DNA of 38,647 bases, from contig JAQTME010000010.1 of NCBI GenBank assembly GCA_028714535.1, positions 1-38,647 on the forward strand. Reading direction: 5' to 3'. This DNA comes from Candidatus Iainarchaeum sp. (GTDB taxonomy: Archaea > Micrarchaeota > Micrarchaeia > Anstonellales > Bilamarchaeaceae). The translations under genes were made by a program, and so were the position numbers. Under the pieces are notes generated by a model. The model saw only the letters and a list, made by a program, of their open reading frames with translations, made no database searches and was not told where the DNA came from. Below, one piece after another: positions 1 through 7,390 of this stretch; the stretch's first letter is position 1, and the number at the start of each line of letters is the position of its first letter.

Positions 1-64
1 CTGCTCACAGAAAACGAATACGGCTGAAAAATGGCCTCCTCAGCGAGTAAGCGTTCAAAAGAAG

Positions 65-165
65 TATAAATAGCCGTGGCCATGAACGGCGCCCAGTTCA
101 TGACAGTCGTTTTTGTTCGTGAGGTCTGTTCACGCCGAGCCGTGAGGCGAGGCCAGTGAACAAAA
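65..165 (+). ncRNA. Candidate structured small RNA or micro-ORF behind a TATA box
   Basis: A good archaeal TATA box lies at 65-72. It is followed by a perfect 7-bp inverted repeat (81-87 with 95-101) around a GGCGCC core. A second inverted repeat pairs 128-133 with 156-161 (GTTCAC/GTGAAC). The next gene on this strand starts only at 366 and has its own TATA box, with a tRNA on the other strand in between, so this promoter lacks an obvious protein target. An ATG at 82 opens a 25-codon frame ending at 159, and an in-frame ATG at 100 sits about where a leaderless start would be. I cannot tell a non-coding RNA from a micro-protein, and the repeats could instead be protein-binding sites. Confidence 0.3.
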
Positions 166-166
166 G

Positions 167-292
167 CGCCTTGGCCGGGATTCGAACCCGGGTCGCAAGA
201 GTGCTGCCGCGCTTAACGCACCAGTTTTTGGCGCGCTTTTTCCTAAAAAGCGCGATGACAGTCTTGTATGCTAACCACTACACTACCAAGGC
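167..292 (-). tRNA. tRNA-Asp(GTC) with a 54-nt intron
   Basis: On the minus strand the acceptor stem GCCTTGG pairs with CCAAGGC, with discriminator G. The D arm, the anticodon stem CAAGA/TCTTG, the loop CTGTCA..C with anticodon GTC, and the T arm CCGGG-TTCGAAT-CCCGG are all present. CCA is not encoded. The intron is 202-255, inserted after position 37, the canonical archaeal site. The splice region folds as a strict bulge-helix-bulge: exon CTGT pairs with intron GCAG (one G-U), flanked by the bulges CA|T and CA|C, and the intron continues into a CGCGC/GCGCG helix. Spliced length is 72 nt. Confidence 0.95.
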
Positions 293-335
293 ATTTCATT
301 TGTCACAGACTAGATATCCATTTCTGCTGCCTCAG

Positions 336-344
336 TTTTAAAAA
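336..344 (+). promoter_or_regulatory. TATA box of the PHP gene
   Basis: The A/T block TTTTAAAAA is centred 26 bases before the ATG at 366, the spacing expected for a leaderless archaeal mRNA. No Shine-Dalgarno sequence precedes the start. Confidence 0.6.
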
Positions 345-365
345 CAAATCGCTGAAAGCCAGAAT

Positions 366-1229
366 ATGATAGACCTGCATGTGCACACCACCGCCTCCGA
401 CGGCTCGCTTTCCCTGGACGCGCTGGTGAAGGCCGCGAAAAAGGCAGGGCTCAAGGCCATCGCCGTCACGGACCACGACAACATCCGCAGCGCCAGGCTG
501 GCGGCCAAAACCGGAGGAATCGAGGTCATCCCCGGCGTCGAGCTGACGGTCTACGACTACCCTCTCCATTACCTGGACATCCACGTGCTCGGCATCTTCA
601 TAGACCCGGAGAACAAGGCGCTGAACTCGAAACTGGCAAAGCTGGAAAAGGAGCGCGAGGCGCAGAAGAAGGCGACGGTGAAAAAGCTCCGGGAGCTGGG
701 CTACAAAATCACCTTCGCAGAGGTGAAGAAGAAGGCAAGGGGCGTCGTCGGCAGGCCGCACATCGCAATGGCGCTCGCAGAGCGCTACCCGAAGGAGTTC
801 CCGTCAGTGTCAGTGGTGTTCGAGAAACTCCTCGCCCGCGGCAGGCCGGCATACCTGGAGCGCAAGGCAGGCTTCGGCCTCGGCGAGGCCATAGCATTGA
901 TCCACGCCGCCGGCGGCATCGCAATCCTCGCCCACCCGTTCGTCTACCCGTACAGGCCGGAAAAGCTGGCAGCAGACTTCAGGCGCCTGGGCGGCGACGC
1001 GCTTGAGACGCATTACGATTACATCGCGAACCGGCCTGAGCGGAAGACGACCAGGAAGGAGAACGACGCCCTGCTGGCCCGCGGCATTTCGCTCGCAGGG
1101 GAGCTCGGCCTTCTCCAGTCGGGCGGCTCGGACTTCCACGGCGTGAACAAGGGCCAGGCGCTGGGCGGGTTCGGCGCACCGGATGCCCTGCTGGAGCGCC
1201 TGCGCCCTGCCCGAAGAAAACCTTTATAA
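366..1229 (+). CDS. PHP-domain metal-dependent phosphoesterase
   Basis: This 287-aa protein opens with the PHP signature MIDLHVHTTASDGS (His5, His7, Asp12), then TDHDN (Asp36-His37-Asp38). Later metal ligands lie in ILAHPF and in GGSDFHG near the C-terminus. The layout and length match the stand-alone YciV/RNase AM-like PHP family, whose members hydrolyse 3',5'-nucleoside bisphosphates (pAp) or trim RNA 5' ends. The exact substrate is inference from the family. It is probably cytosolic, with three bound metal ions. It has its own TATA box and probably a leaderless mRNA. Its last codons overlap the TATA box of purH. Confidence 0.85.
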   Translation: MIDLHVHTTASDGSLSLDALVKAAKKAGLKAIAVTDHDNIRSARLAAKTGGIEVIPGVELTVYDYPLHYLDIHVLGIFIDPENKALNSKLAKLEKEREAQKKATVKKLRELGYKITFAEVKKKARGVVGRPHIAMALAERYPKEFPSVSVVFEKLLARGRPAYLERKAGFGLGEAIALIHAAGGIAILAHPFVYPYRPEKLAADFRRLGGDALETHYDYIANRPERKTTRKENDALLARGISLAGELGLLQSGGSDFHGVNKGQALGGFGAPDALLERLRPARRKPL

Positions 1230-1230
1230 T
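1223..1230 (+). promoter_or_regulatory. TATA box of purH
   Basis: TTTATAAT overlaps the stop codon of the PHP gene and lies about 38 bases before the purH ATG at 1265, giving a short leader. I see no clear Shine-Dalgarno sequence. Confidence 0.5.
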
Positions 1231-1264
1231 AATGAAATCTCATATCAGTTAACTGGTTCTTCCT

Positions 1265-2815
1265 ATGAAAATCAAAAGGGCACTCATCAGTGTTTACAAC
1301 AAGGAAGGCATAGCCGAGCTTGCCAGGGCCCTGGCAGAGCTGGGCATAGAGATAATATCCAGCGGCGGCACCGCGAAGCTCCTTTCAGACAGCGGCATAA
1401 AGGTCATAGACGTGTCCGAGTTCACGGGCTCGCCTGAGATGATGGACGGGCGCGTGAAGACGCTCCACCCGAAGATACACGGCGCCATACTCGCCGACCG
1501 CACCAACCTGGAGCACCTGGAGCAGGCGAAGAAGGCAGGCATCAAGCTCATAGACCTGGTCGTGGTCAACCTGTACCCCTTCGAGGAGACCGTCCTCAAG
1601 GGGGGCAGCATGAGGGACATAATCGAGAAGATAGACATCGGCGGCCCCGCCCTCATACGCGCGGCGGCCAAGAACTACAATGACGTCGCGGTCGTCTGCA
1701 ACCCCGCGTGGTACGGCGAGCTGGCCGCTGAGCTCAGGAAGAACCGCGGCGAGCTGTCCGACAAGGCGCGCGAGAAATTCGCGGTGGACGCCTGGGAGCA
1801 CGTGGCGCATTACGACGTGGTCATAGAGCAGTTCTTCAGGCGCACATTCGCCAGGCAGGACGGGTTCCCGGAATACCTGAACCTCACGTTCCACAAGAAG
1901 CAGGACCTGCGATACGGCGAGAACCCGCACCAGCGCGCCGCGCTATACCGCGACGAGCACTACCGCAACCCGTCCGTTCTCGACGCGCCGCAGCTGCAGG
2001 GCAAGATGATGTCCTACAACAACGTGCTGGACTGCAACTCCGCCTTCAAGCTCATCCGCGAGTTCGACGAGCCGACCGCGGTCATAGTGAAGCACAACAA
2101 CCCCTGCGGCGTCGCGTCCGCGGCGGACGTGCTCACGGCATACAAGATGGCCAAGGCGGTCGACCCCGAGGCGGCGTTCGGCGGCATCGTGGCGCTCAAC
2201 AGGCCGGTCAGCGGCGAGCTGGCGAGGGAGATAACCGGCAGGTTCGTGGAGATAGTCATGGCGCCCGAGTTCTCCCCGGACGCGCTGAAGGTGTTCGGCG
2301 AGAAGAAGAACATCCGCGTGTTCGAGAACAAGGGGACCACGGTAAAACGCACGCCGTACCGCAAGTACCGCTCCATACTGGGCGGCCTGCTCGTCCAGGA
2401 CGCCAACGTGAAGCTGCTCGACGACGTGAAGGTCGTCACGAAGCGCAGGCCCACGGACGAGGAGATGAACGCGCTGCGCTACGCGTGGAAGATAGTGAAA
2501 TACGTCAGGTCCAACGCCATCGTCTACGCGCGCGAGAACCGCGCCGTCGGCATAGGCGCTGGCCAGATGAAGCGCATAGACGCGGCCAAGCTCGCGGCCA
2601 TGATAGCCACGGACAACAAGGAGACGCTGAAGGGCTGCGTGATGGCCAGCGACGCGTTCTTCCCGTTCCGCGACGGCATCGACTACGCCGCGTCCCTGGG
2701 CATAACCGCGGTCATCCAGCCCGGCGGCTCCATAAGCGACAAGGAGGTCATAGCAGCCGCGAACGAGCACGGCATCGCAATGGTCTTCACAGGGATACGC
2801 CATTTCAGGCACTGA
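1265..2815 (+). CDS. purH: Bifunctional AICAR transformylase / IMP cyclohydrolase
   Basis: PurH catalyses the last two steps of purine synthesis: AICAR plus 10-formyl-THF to FAICAR, then ring closure to IMP. The 516-aa protein has the usual length. The N-terminal MGS-like cyclohydrolase domain (about residues 1-190) shows [34 protein letters not shown] and [14 protein letters not shown]. The C-terminal transformylase domain shows [13 protein letters not shown] and the catalytic KHNNPCGVA segment. Many archaea lack PurH and use formate-dependent PurP and PurO instead, so this is the folate-dependent bacterial-type route. It fits with purU downstream, which also consumes 10-formyl-THF. The gene is rich in the isoleucine codon ATA despite its high GC content. 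Confidence 0.97.
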   Translation: MKIKRALISVYNKEGIAELARALAELGIEIISSGGTAKLLSDSGIKVIDVSEFTGSPEMMDGRVKTLHPKIHGAILADRTNLEHLEQAKKAGIKLIDLVVVNLYPFEETVLKGGSMRDIIEKIDIGGPALIRAAAKNYNDVAVVCNPAWYGELAAELRKNRGELSDKAREKFAVDAWEHVAHYDVVIEQFFRRTFARQDGFPEYLNLTFHKKQDLRYGENPHQRAALYRDEHYRNPSVLDAPQLQGKMMSYNNVLDCNSAFKLIREFDEPTAVIVKHNNPCGVASAADVLTAYKMAKAVDPEAAFGGIVALNRPVSGELAREITGRFVEIVMAPEFSPDALKVFGEKKNIRVFENKGTTVKRTPYRKYRSILGGLLVQDANVKLLDDVKVVTKRRPTDEEMNALRYAWKIVKYVRSNAIVYARENRAVGIGAGQMKRIDAAKLAAMIATDNKETLKGCVMASDAFFPFRDGIDYAASLGITAVIQPGGSISDKEVIAAANEHGIAMVFTGIRHFRH

Positions 2816-2819
2816 CAGC

Positions 2820-2828
2820 TTTTTAAAC
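2820..2828 (+). promoter_or_regulatory. TATA box of the 2858 orphan gene
   Basis: TTTTTAAAC begins just after the purH stop codon and is centred 34 bases before the ATG at 2858. It lies in a segment that is repeated imperfectly at 3341-3370 in front of the next orphan gene. Confidence 0.5.
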
Positions 2829-2857
2829 TGTTTCAATCAGAGTAATTATGTGATTAT

Positions 2858-3313
2858 ATGCAATCTTGTACTGGCATTAAGAACTTACCGCCATGGAGCC
2901 AGTGGAAGCCGGTGCATCGTCGGGTCATGGAGTTCAGGCGTGAAAGCATGCCGCCCATCGAGAGGCGCTCGGGGTCTACGTTCGTCAGCACGCCTACCGT
3001 CGGCAGTGCTTTAGGACCCTACAACTGCCAAACTGTGACGGTGTACGGTCCAAGCGTCATATCTGAATTTCATGCAACAAACCCCATGGCAGAGTCCACA
3101 TCTGTCCTCGGGACGGTAATCAAGACGATGGAAACCGGGAATATCGAATCTGATCACAGAGCTGCCGAAGTGGTGTTGGCGGAACTGGAGCGCATGAGGG
3201 GCGAAAGGAAAGACCCGACGCTCGAAGCGCGCCAGTTGACCACTGCATTCTGGTTTGCTAGCACGGTTTACCTCCCGGTTTTCGTAATCTACAAGCCGTC
3301 TGCAATGCAATGA
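2858..3313 (+). CDS. Orphan protein, function unknown
   Basis: I do not recognise this 151-aa protein. It has no obvious signal peptide. A charged, probably helical stretch (ESDHRAAEVVLAELERMRGER) sits near residues 98-118, and a hydrophobic patch (FWFASTVYLPVFVIY) is near the C-terminus and could be a membrane or packing segment. The gene stands alone between purH and a second orphan gene, with its own TATA box and a short A/T-rich leader. No good frame competes on either strand. It is likely to be expressed, but the function is unknown and the coding call rests mainly on the promoter and open frame. Confidence 0.5.
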   Translation: MQSCTGIKNLPPWSQWKPVHRRVMEFRRESMPPIERRSGSTFVSTPTVGSALGPYNCQTVTVYGPSVISEFHATNPMAESTSVLGTVIKTMETGNIESDHRAAEVVLAELERMRGERKDPTLEARQLTTAFWFASTVYLPVFVIYKPSAMQ

Positions 3314-3321
3314 TCTTCTGG

Positions 3322-3347
3322 CCACTACACTGCAGCAAGGCATTTCA
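3322..3347 (-). repeat. Copy of the 5' end of tRNA-Asp
   Basis: Positions 3322-3331 and 3336-3347 are identical to 275-284 and 287-298, that is, to the start of tRNA-Asp (acceptor 5' strand and part of the D arm) plus six bases of its upstream flank. The rest of the tRNA is absent. It could be a relic of integration or rearrangement, or chance; only 22 bases match exactly. Confidence 0.35.
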
Positions 3348-3360
3348 GGCATTAGCGCTC

Positions 3361-3389
3361 TTTTTTAAATAGTTGTGCATACTATAAAT
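3361..3389 (+). promoter_or_regulatory. TATA region of the 3400 small gene
   Basis: TTTTTTAAAT (3361-3370) and TATAAAT (3383-3389) precede the ATG at 3400. The first has the same spacing (about 34 bases to the start) as the TATA box of the upstream orphan gene and lies in a duplicated segment. Confidence 0.45.
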
Positions 3390-3399
3390 CTGTGTAATC

Positions 3400-3603
3400 A
3401 TGATGAAAGCAGCTCCAATCCGTCCTGCCCCGGGTCCTATTTACCAATGCGCCAAGTCCGGCCACGTGTTCAGGGACATATACAGGATCGACCCGAGGAC
3501 GATCGGCGACGACGCTCCGTTGCAGCGCAAACTCCCCATCCGCCCCTATCGCCCGTCCGTGTTCGCCAGGTTCAGGATAGCCCTCGAAAGATGCCGCGAT
3601 TAG
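3400..3603 (+). CDS. Small basic orphan protein
   Basis: This 67-aa, Arg- and Pro-rich protein has two cysteines and no membrane segment. I do not recognise it. It is a lone gene with its own promoter, and its TAG overlaps the end of the convergent CDF transporter gene by 4 bases (3600-3603). A start at 3403 (second ATG) is also possible. It resembles the other orphans here in being basic, promoter-equipped and wedged between housekeeping operons. Confidence 0.45.
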   Translation: MMKAAPIRPAPGPIYQCAKSGHVFRDIYRIDPRTIGDDAPLQRKLPIRPYRPSVFARFRIALERCRD

Positions 3604-4502
3604 TGCGCGTGCTTCCTCTTCCTGTGCCCAATCAGATGGCACATCTTCTGGCTCTGGCACGAGCACCCGTACGGCTCCAGCTGCACGGTGACGTGCGAGA
3701 TGCCCAACTCATGATGCATCCTCTCCTCTATCTCCAGGGAGAGCACCCGTGCGCGCAGGAGCGACAGGTTGTCCGTCTCCACGTGCATCATCGCGAACAC
3801 GAATTCCGAGCACGTCCTCCACACGTGGATGTCGTGCACCCCCCTGACGCCCTTCACGGAAAGCACGGCCCTGCGTATGCTGCCCACGTCTGCGCCGTAG
3901 GGCGCCGATTCCAGCAGTATGGAGAGCGAGCCGCGCAGGATGCTATACGCGCTGAACAGTATCAGGCCTGATATGAGCAGGCTGACCACGATGTCTATGA
4001 CATACTGCCCGGTGAGCATTATGGCGATGGCGCCGATTATCACGCCCACGGACGAGAGCGCGTCGCCTGCGGCGTGCATGAACGCGCTGCGCACGTTCAG
4101 GTTCTCCTCGTGCTGGAGATGGTACGCCACGTAGATGTTGCCCGCGAGCCCGGCGAGCGACGTCAGCAGCATGGGCAGGCCGTTCACAGCATAGCCGGTG
4201 CCGAAGCGCTGGAACGCCTCGTAGGCGATGAGCAGCGCCATGGCGACCAGCAGCAGGCCGTTGAACGCGGCAGCGAACACCTCGACGCGGTGGAAGCCGA
4301 ACGTCCGGCGCGACGTGGGCGTCCTGGTCGCGAGCCAGAGCGCGGTGAGCGATGCGCCGATGGCTATGACGTCCGAGAACACGTGGGCGCTGTCGCCCAG
4401 GAGCGCGAGGCTGTTGGAATAGTGCCAGCCCGCGAGCTGCACCACGAGCACAAGCAGCGTCACCACGAACGCCCTGCCAAGCTCCCTCACCCCGTCTTCC
4501 AT
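3600..4502 (-). CDS. Cation diffusion facilitator (CDF) metal exporter
   Basis: This predicted divalent metal/proton antiporter (Zn2+ most likely) of the plasma membrane is 300 aa long. It has six hydrophobic segments and the paired metal-site motifs of the family: GDSAHVFSD (His40, Asp44) in TM2 and MHAAGDALS (His143, Asp147) in TM5. The cytosolic C-terminal domain carries GVHDIHVW, which is typical of ZitB/ZnT-like members. The tail is unusually metal-rich, with Cys-Ser-Cys, a further Cys, several His and a final HAH. I chose the ATG at 4502, five bases after the upstream stop; an ATG at 4523 would overlap that gene. It is the last gene of an operon with two kinase-like genes. Confidence 0.9.
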   Translation of the reverse strand: MEDGVRELGRAFVVTLLVLVVQLAGWHYSNSLALLGDSAHVFSDVIAIGASLTALWLATRTPTSRRTFGFHRVEVFAAAFNGLLLVAMALLIAYEAFQRFGTGYAVNGLPMLLTSLAGLAGNIYVAYHLQHEENLNVRSAFMHAAGDALSSVGVIIGAIAIMLTGQYVIDIVVSLLISGLILFSAYSILRGSLSILLESAPYGADVGSIRRAVLSVKGVRGVHDIHVWRTCSEFVFAMMHVETDNLSLLRARVLSLEIEERMHHELGISHVTVQLEPYGCSCQSQKMCHLIGHRKRKHAH

Positions 4503-4506
4503 GGAA

Positions 4507-5463
4507 TCACAAGCCGTCTGCATACCTGCGGGCCAGCGCGGTGTATTTCGCCATCCTGTCCCTGCTCTCCCTGTTCTTGGCCTGCGACCATTCTATGGCC
4601 GCTATCTTCGCGCGCACGTTCGCCCTGTAGCACTTGTACAGGCCCAGCAGGCCGAGGAGCCCGCTGTCGCCGGTCAGCGCCACGTATTCATTGACAAAAA
4701 CGGCCGACAGGTCCTCCCTGCCGTGCGCGTCCAGGTCCATGGCCATGAACGCGATTTCGCTGGCCACGTCGACACAGCGGAACTCCCTGTTGAACTCTAT
4801 GCAGTCTATTATCACGATGTCCCTGCCCTGGACGAAGATGTTGCCCGAGTGCAGGTCGCCGTGGCAGTCCCTGACCCTTCCGTCCCTCATGCGCTCGTGG
4901 AAGCTGCTCTCGTTCCTCTCTATGAACCTCGCGGACCTGCCGAGGATGTGGTCCACGTCGTTCCCCATGCCGCAGGCCTCCTCTATGGCGCTCCGGAAAT
5001 TGAGCAGGTCGGCTATCTGCCCGCCTATCATCCCGGGGGTGTTGTAGCCCTGGACCGGCTCGATGCGGCCATGGAACGCGGCAATCGCCGCAGCCAGCTT
5101 CCTGACGTGCGCCCCGTCTATCTTCCCCTCGTCCAGCAGGCGGCTCATCATATGCGCCTGGTCGAGCCGCTTCATCTTGACCGCGTAGTCAAGCGCCTGG
5201 CCATTGCCGATGGCCAGCGTGCCGTTGGCCCTGCATATGCCCACGACGCCGAGGTAGACGTCAGGCGCCAGCCTGCGGTTGAGCCGCACCTCCTCCCCGC
5301 AGAAGAACCTCCTCTTCTCCAGCGTGGAGAAATCCAGGAACGTGAACTTCACCGGCTTCTTTATCTTGTACGCATAATCCGCGAGCAGGACCCAGGAGAT
5401 GTGCGTCTCCATGACCTCGGCATGCATGCCGCGCGCCAGCGCCCTGACCTCCTCGTCGTCCAT
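4507..5463 (-). CDS. Aminoglycoside-phosphotransferase-like kinase (COG2187 type)
   Basis: This 318-aa protein has the protein-kinase/APH fold. The catalytic loop HGDLHSGNIFV with the following IIDCIEFN (metal-binding Asp) is clear, and YAVKMKRL near residue 105 probably supplies the ATP-binding Lys. The substrate is unknown. The family includes small-molecule kinases and should not be read as a resistance gene. In many bacteria this domain is fused to a P-loop kinase in one polypeptide. Here the P-loop kinase is a separate gene immediately upstream, with stop and start abutting (TGAATG), so the two are probably translated together and act together. Confidence 0.8.
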   Translation of the reverse strand: MDDEEVRALARGMHAEVMETHISWVLLADYAYKIKKPVKFTFLDFSTLEKRRFFCGEEVRLNRRLAPDVYLGVVGICRANGTLAIGNGQALDYAVKMKRLDQAHMMSRLLDEGKIDGAHVRKLAAAIAAFHGRIEPVQGYNTPGMIGGQIADLLNFRSAIEEACGMGNDVDHILGRSARFIERNESSFHERMRDGRVRDCHGDLHSGNIFVQGRDIVIIDCIEFNREFRCVDVASEIAFMAMDLDAHGREDLSAVFVNEYVALTGDSGLLGLLGLYKCYRANVRAKIAAIEWSQAKNRESRDRMAKYTALARRYADGL

Positions 5464-5961
5464 TCAGTCGCCTTCTATGAACCGTTCCACGACGGCCACC
5501 TGCTCCTCCAGCGGCAGGCCGCAATCAACGACGGCGTGCTTCGCCTTCAACGGCTCGAACTCGTCCTTTATCCTGAGGTATATCGAGAAATCCGCGTCGC
5601 TTCCGCCGCGCTCGCCGCCTGCGGACATGCGGTCCATGACGTCCGCCTCGTCCAGCGTGCACAGGACGAAATGCGCCTTCGTCCCCGCCCTGTCCGCCGC
5701 CTCCACCAGCCTGCCGCGCAGCGACCTGCGGTAGAAAGTGGCGTCCGCCACGACGCTATCGCCCCCGGCGAGCAGCGACGCCACCCGCTCCACGAGCTCC
5801 TCATAGACCCTGGCCTTCTCGTCCGGATTGTAGGTCGGCCTGGCCATCATCTCCTTGCGTATGAGGTCGCTGCTGATGTGCACCGCCGAAAAGCGTTCGG
5901 CGAGCGCCCTGGCGAGCGTGGTCTTGCCGGTGCCCGGCAGCCCGCAGACTATTATGAGCAT
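5464..5961 (-). CDS. P-loop kinase of the Zeta-toxin/COG0645 type
   Basis: This 165-aa protein starts MLIIVCGLPGTGKTTLARAL, a textbook Walker A motif (GLPGTGKTT), followed by ISSDLIRKEM and DATFYRRSLR, as in small nucleotide- or metabolite-kinases of the AAA_33 group. I chose the ATG at 5961, not the longer frame from 6018, because a TATA box at 5983-5990 lies 25 bases before 5961 and the family begins with the Walker A strand. It heads the operon with the APH-like kinase and the CDF exporter. The substrate is unknown. Bacterial homologues are fused to the APH-like domain. Confidence 0.8.
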   Translation of the reverse strand: MLIIVCGLPGTGKTTLARALAERFSAVHISSDLIRKEMMARPTYNPDEKARVYEELVERVASLLAGGDSVVADATFYRRSLRGRLVEAADRAGTKAHFVLCTLDEADVMDRMSAGGERGGSDADFSIYLRIKDEFEPLKAKHAVVDCGLPLEEQVAVVERFIEGD

Positions 5962-6046
5962 GGTTTCTACTATGCCGGATGCCTTTATATGCGCTAGTCT
6001 TGCCCTGACACCTATCATTTATATTTTTCCCCTCCCTATCCCCAGC
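5962..6046. promoter_or_regulatory. Divergent promoter region for the kinase operon and lpd
   Basis: These 85 bases hold two TATA boxes facing opposite ways. ATATAAAG on the minus strand (5983-5990) is 25 bases before the kinase ATG at 5961. TTTATATTT on the plus strand (6018-6026) is 25 bases before the lpd ATG at 6047. Both imply leaderless transcripts and decide both start codons. Confidence 0.65.
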
Positions 6047-7390
6047 ATGCTGAAATTCGACCTCATGGTGATAGGGGCCGGCTCGGGCCTGGACGTCGCT
6101 GCAGCCGCCGCAGCCAGTGGCATGAAGGTGGCCATCGTCGAGGAAGGCCCCATGGGCGGCACCTGCCTGAACCGCGGCTGCATACCCACGAAGATACTCA
6201 TCCACTCCGCTGACGTAATCCAGACCATACGGCATGCGGGCGAGTTCGGCATAAGTGCAGGCCCCATATCCGTCGATTTCAGGAAGGTGATGGCACGGGC
6301 ACGCACCGTGGACAAGGACGCGCAGGAAATCGAGCAGAACATCAAAAAGGCGAAGAACATCACGCTGTTCAAGGCGCGCGGCGCATTCACCGGCCCGAAG
6401 GCGCTGAGGGTCGGGAAGGAGGAGATAACCGCGGAGAAGATTGTCATCGCCGCAGGCACGCGGCCCGCCATCCCGCCCATAGCCGGGCTGGACAAGGTCC
6501 CTCACATGACCAGCGACGGGGCGCTCAGGCTGGAGAAGCTGCCTGAGAAGCTCATCATAATCGGCGGCGGCTACATAGCCTGCGAGCTGGCGCATTTCTT
6601 CGGCTCCATGGGCTCGGAAATCGTGATACTCCAGCGCAACGTCCGGCTGCTGCCTGACGAGGACGAGGAGATTTCGCAGAAATTCACCGAACTCTTCTCC
6701 AAGCAGTACGACGTCCGGCTGAAATTCACTGCCAAGTCGGTCGAGAAGAACGCCGGCGGCATCGTGGTTTACGGTGCGGACGGCGCGAGCGTTTCAGGGA
6801 CGGGCCTGCTCATAGCCACCGGCCGCACCCCCAACTCCGACATCCTCGCCGTGGCGAAAACAGGCGTGAAGACGGACAAGGCAGGCTATGTAGAGACGAA
6901 CGAGTTCATGGAGACCAGCGTGCCCGGCATATGGGCGCTCGGCGACATCGCCGGAAAGTACCTGTTCAAGCATTCGGCGAACCTGGAGGCCGAATATGTG
7001 ACCCTCTCAGTCGTCTCAGGGCACAGGCACCCTGTGGATTACACGGCCATGCCGCACGCGGTCTTCTCCAGCCCGCAGGTGGCGGGCGTCGGCGCCACCG
7101 AGCAGGAGCTCAAGGAGAAGAAGGTCGACTACCTTGCGGGCCGCTACAGATACGCCGATACGGGCATGGGCGAGGCCATGGCCGAGAAGGACGGCTTCGT
7201 CAAGTTCCTGGCGGATTACGACGGCAAGATCCTTGGCTGCCACATCATCGGGCCGGACGCGTCAACGCTCCTGCACGAGGTGCTCGTAGCCCTGAAGGCA
7301 GGCCACGGTACCATAGATGACATCGCCAACACGGTCCATATCCACCCGGCCCTCAGCGAAGTCGTCCAGCGCGGGGCAGGGTCGGTATGA
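6047..7390 (+). CDS. lpdA: Dihydrolipoamide dehydrogenase-like flavoprotein disulfide reductase
   Basis: This 447-aa class I pyridine-nucleotide disulfide oxidoreductase has the FAD-binding GAGSGLDVAAAAAASG, the redox-active GGTCLNRGCIPTK, the NAD-binding GGGYIACELAHFFGSMGSE, the second FAD motif GIWALGDIAG, and the C-terminal HPALSE His-Glu dyad. These fit dihydrolipoamide dehydrogenase, which reoxidises lipoyl groups with NAD+. No 2-oxoacid dehydrogenase or glycine-cleavage genes are in this window, so another disulfide substrate is possible. The frame is open upstream to 5855, but the leaderless promoter and the family N-terminus (MLKFDLMVIGAG) support 6047. Its stop overlaps the next start (ATGA), so translation is probably coupled. 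Confidence 0.9.
   Translation: MLKFDLMVIGAGSGLDVAAAAAASGMKVAIVEEGPMGGTCLNRGCIPTKILIHSADVIQTIRHAGEFGISAGPISVDFRKVMARARTVDKDAQEIEQNIKKAKNITLFKARGAFTGPKALRVGKEEITAEKIVIAAGTRPAIPPIAGLDKVPHMTSDGALRLEKLPEKLIIIGGGYIACELAHFFGSMGSEIVILQRNVRLLPDEDEEISQKFTELFSKQYDVRLKFTAKSVEKNAGGIVVYGADGASVSGTGLLIATGRTPNSDILAVAKTGVKTDKAGYVETNEFMETSVPGIWALGDIAGKYLFKHSANLEAEYVTLSVVSGHRHPVDYTAMPHAVFSSPQVAGVGATEQELKEKKVDYLAGRYRYADTGMGEAMAEKDGFVKFLADYDGKILGCHIIGPDASTLLHEVLVALKAGHGTIDDIANTVHIHPALSEVVQRGAGSV

Noticed and set aside
1943-2836. 297-codon frame antisense to purH
   Set aside because: PurH is unmistakable on the other strand; the antisense translation is rich in His, Arg and Val, typical of a shadow frame.
3322-3347. 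Possible second tRNA-Asp gene
   Set aside because: Only the 5' acceptor strand and part of the D arm are present; no anticodon, T arm or matching 3' strand follows, so it is at most a fragment.
4507-5463. Antibiotic-resistance aminoglycoside phosphotransferase
   Set aside because: The fold and catalytic loop are shared by many small-molecule kinases; similarity is to the COG2187 group, and nothing here supports a resistance function.
4501-5997. 498-codon open frame on the plus strand
   Set aside because: It is antisense to the APH-like and P-loop kinase genes, which have clear motifs, start signals and an operon layout. Long antisense frames are expected in GC-rich DNA, and its translation shows no family pattern.
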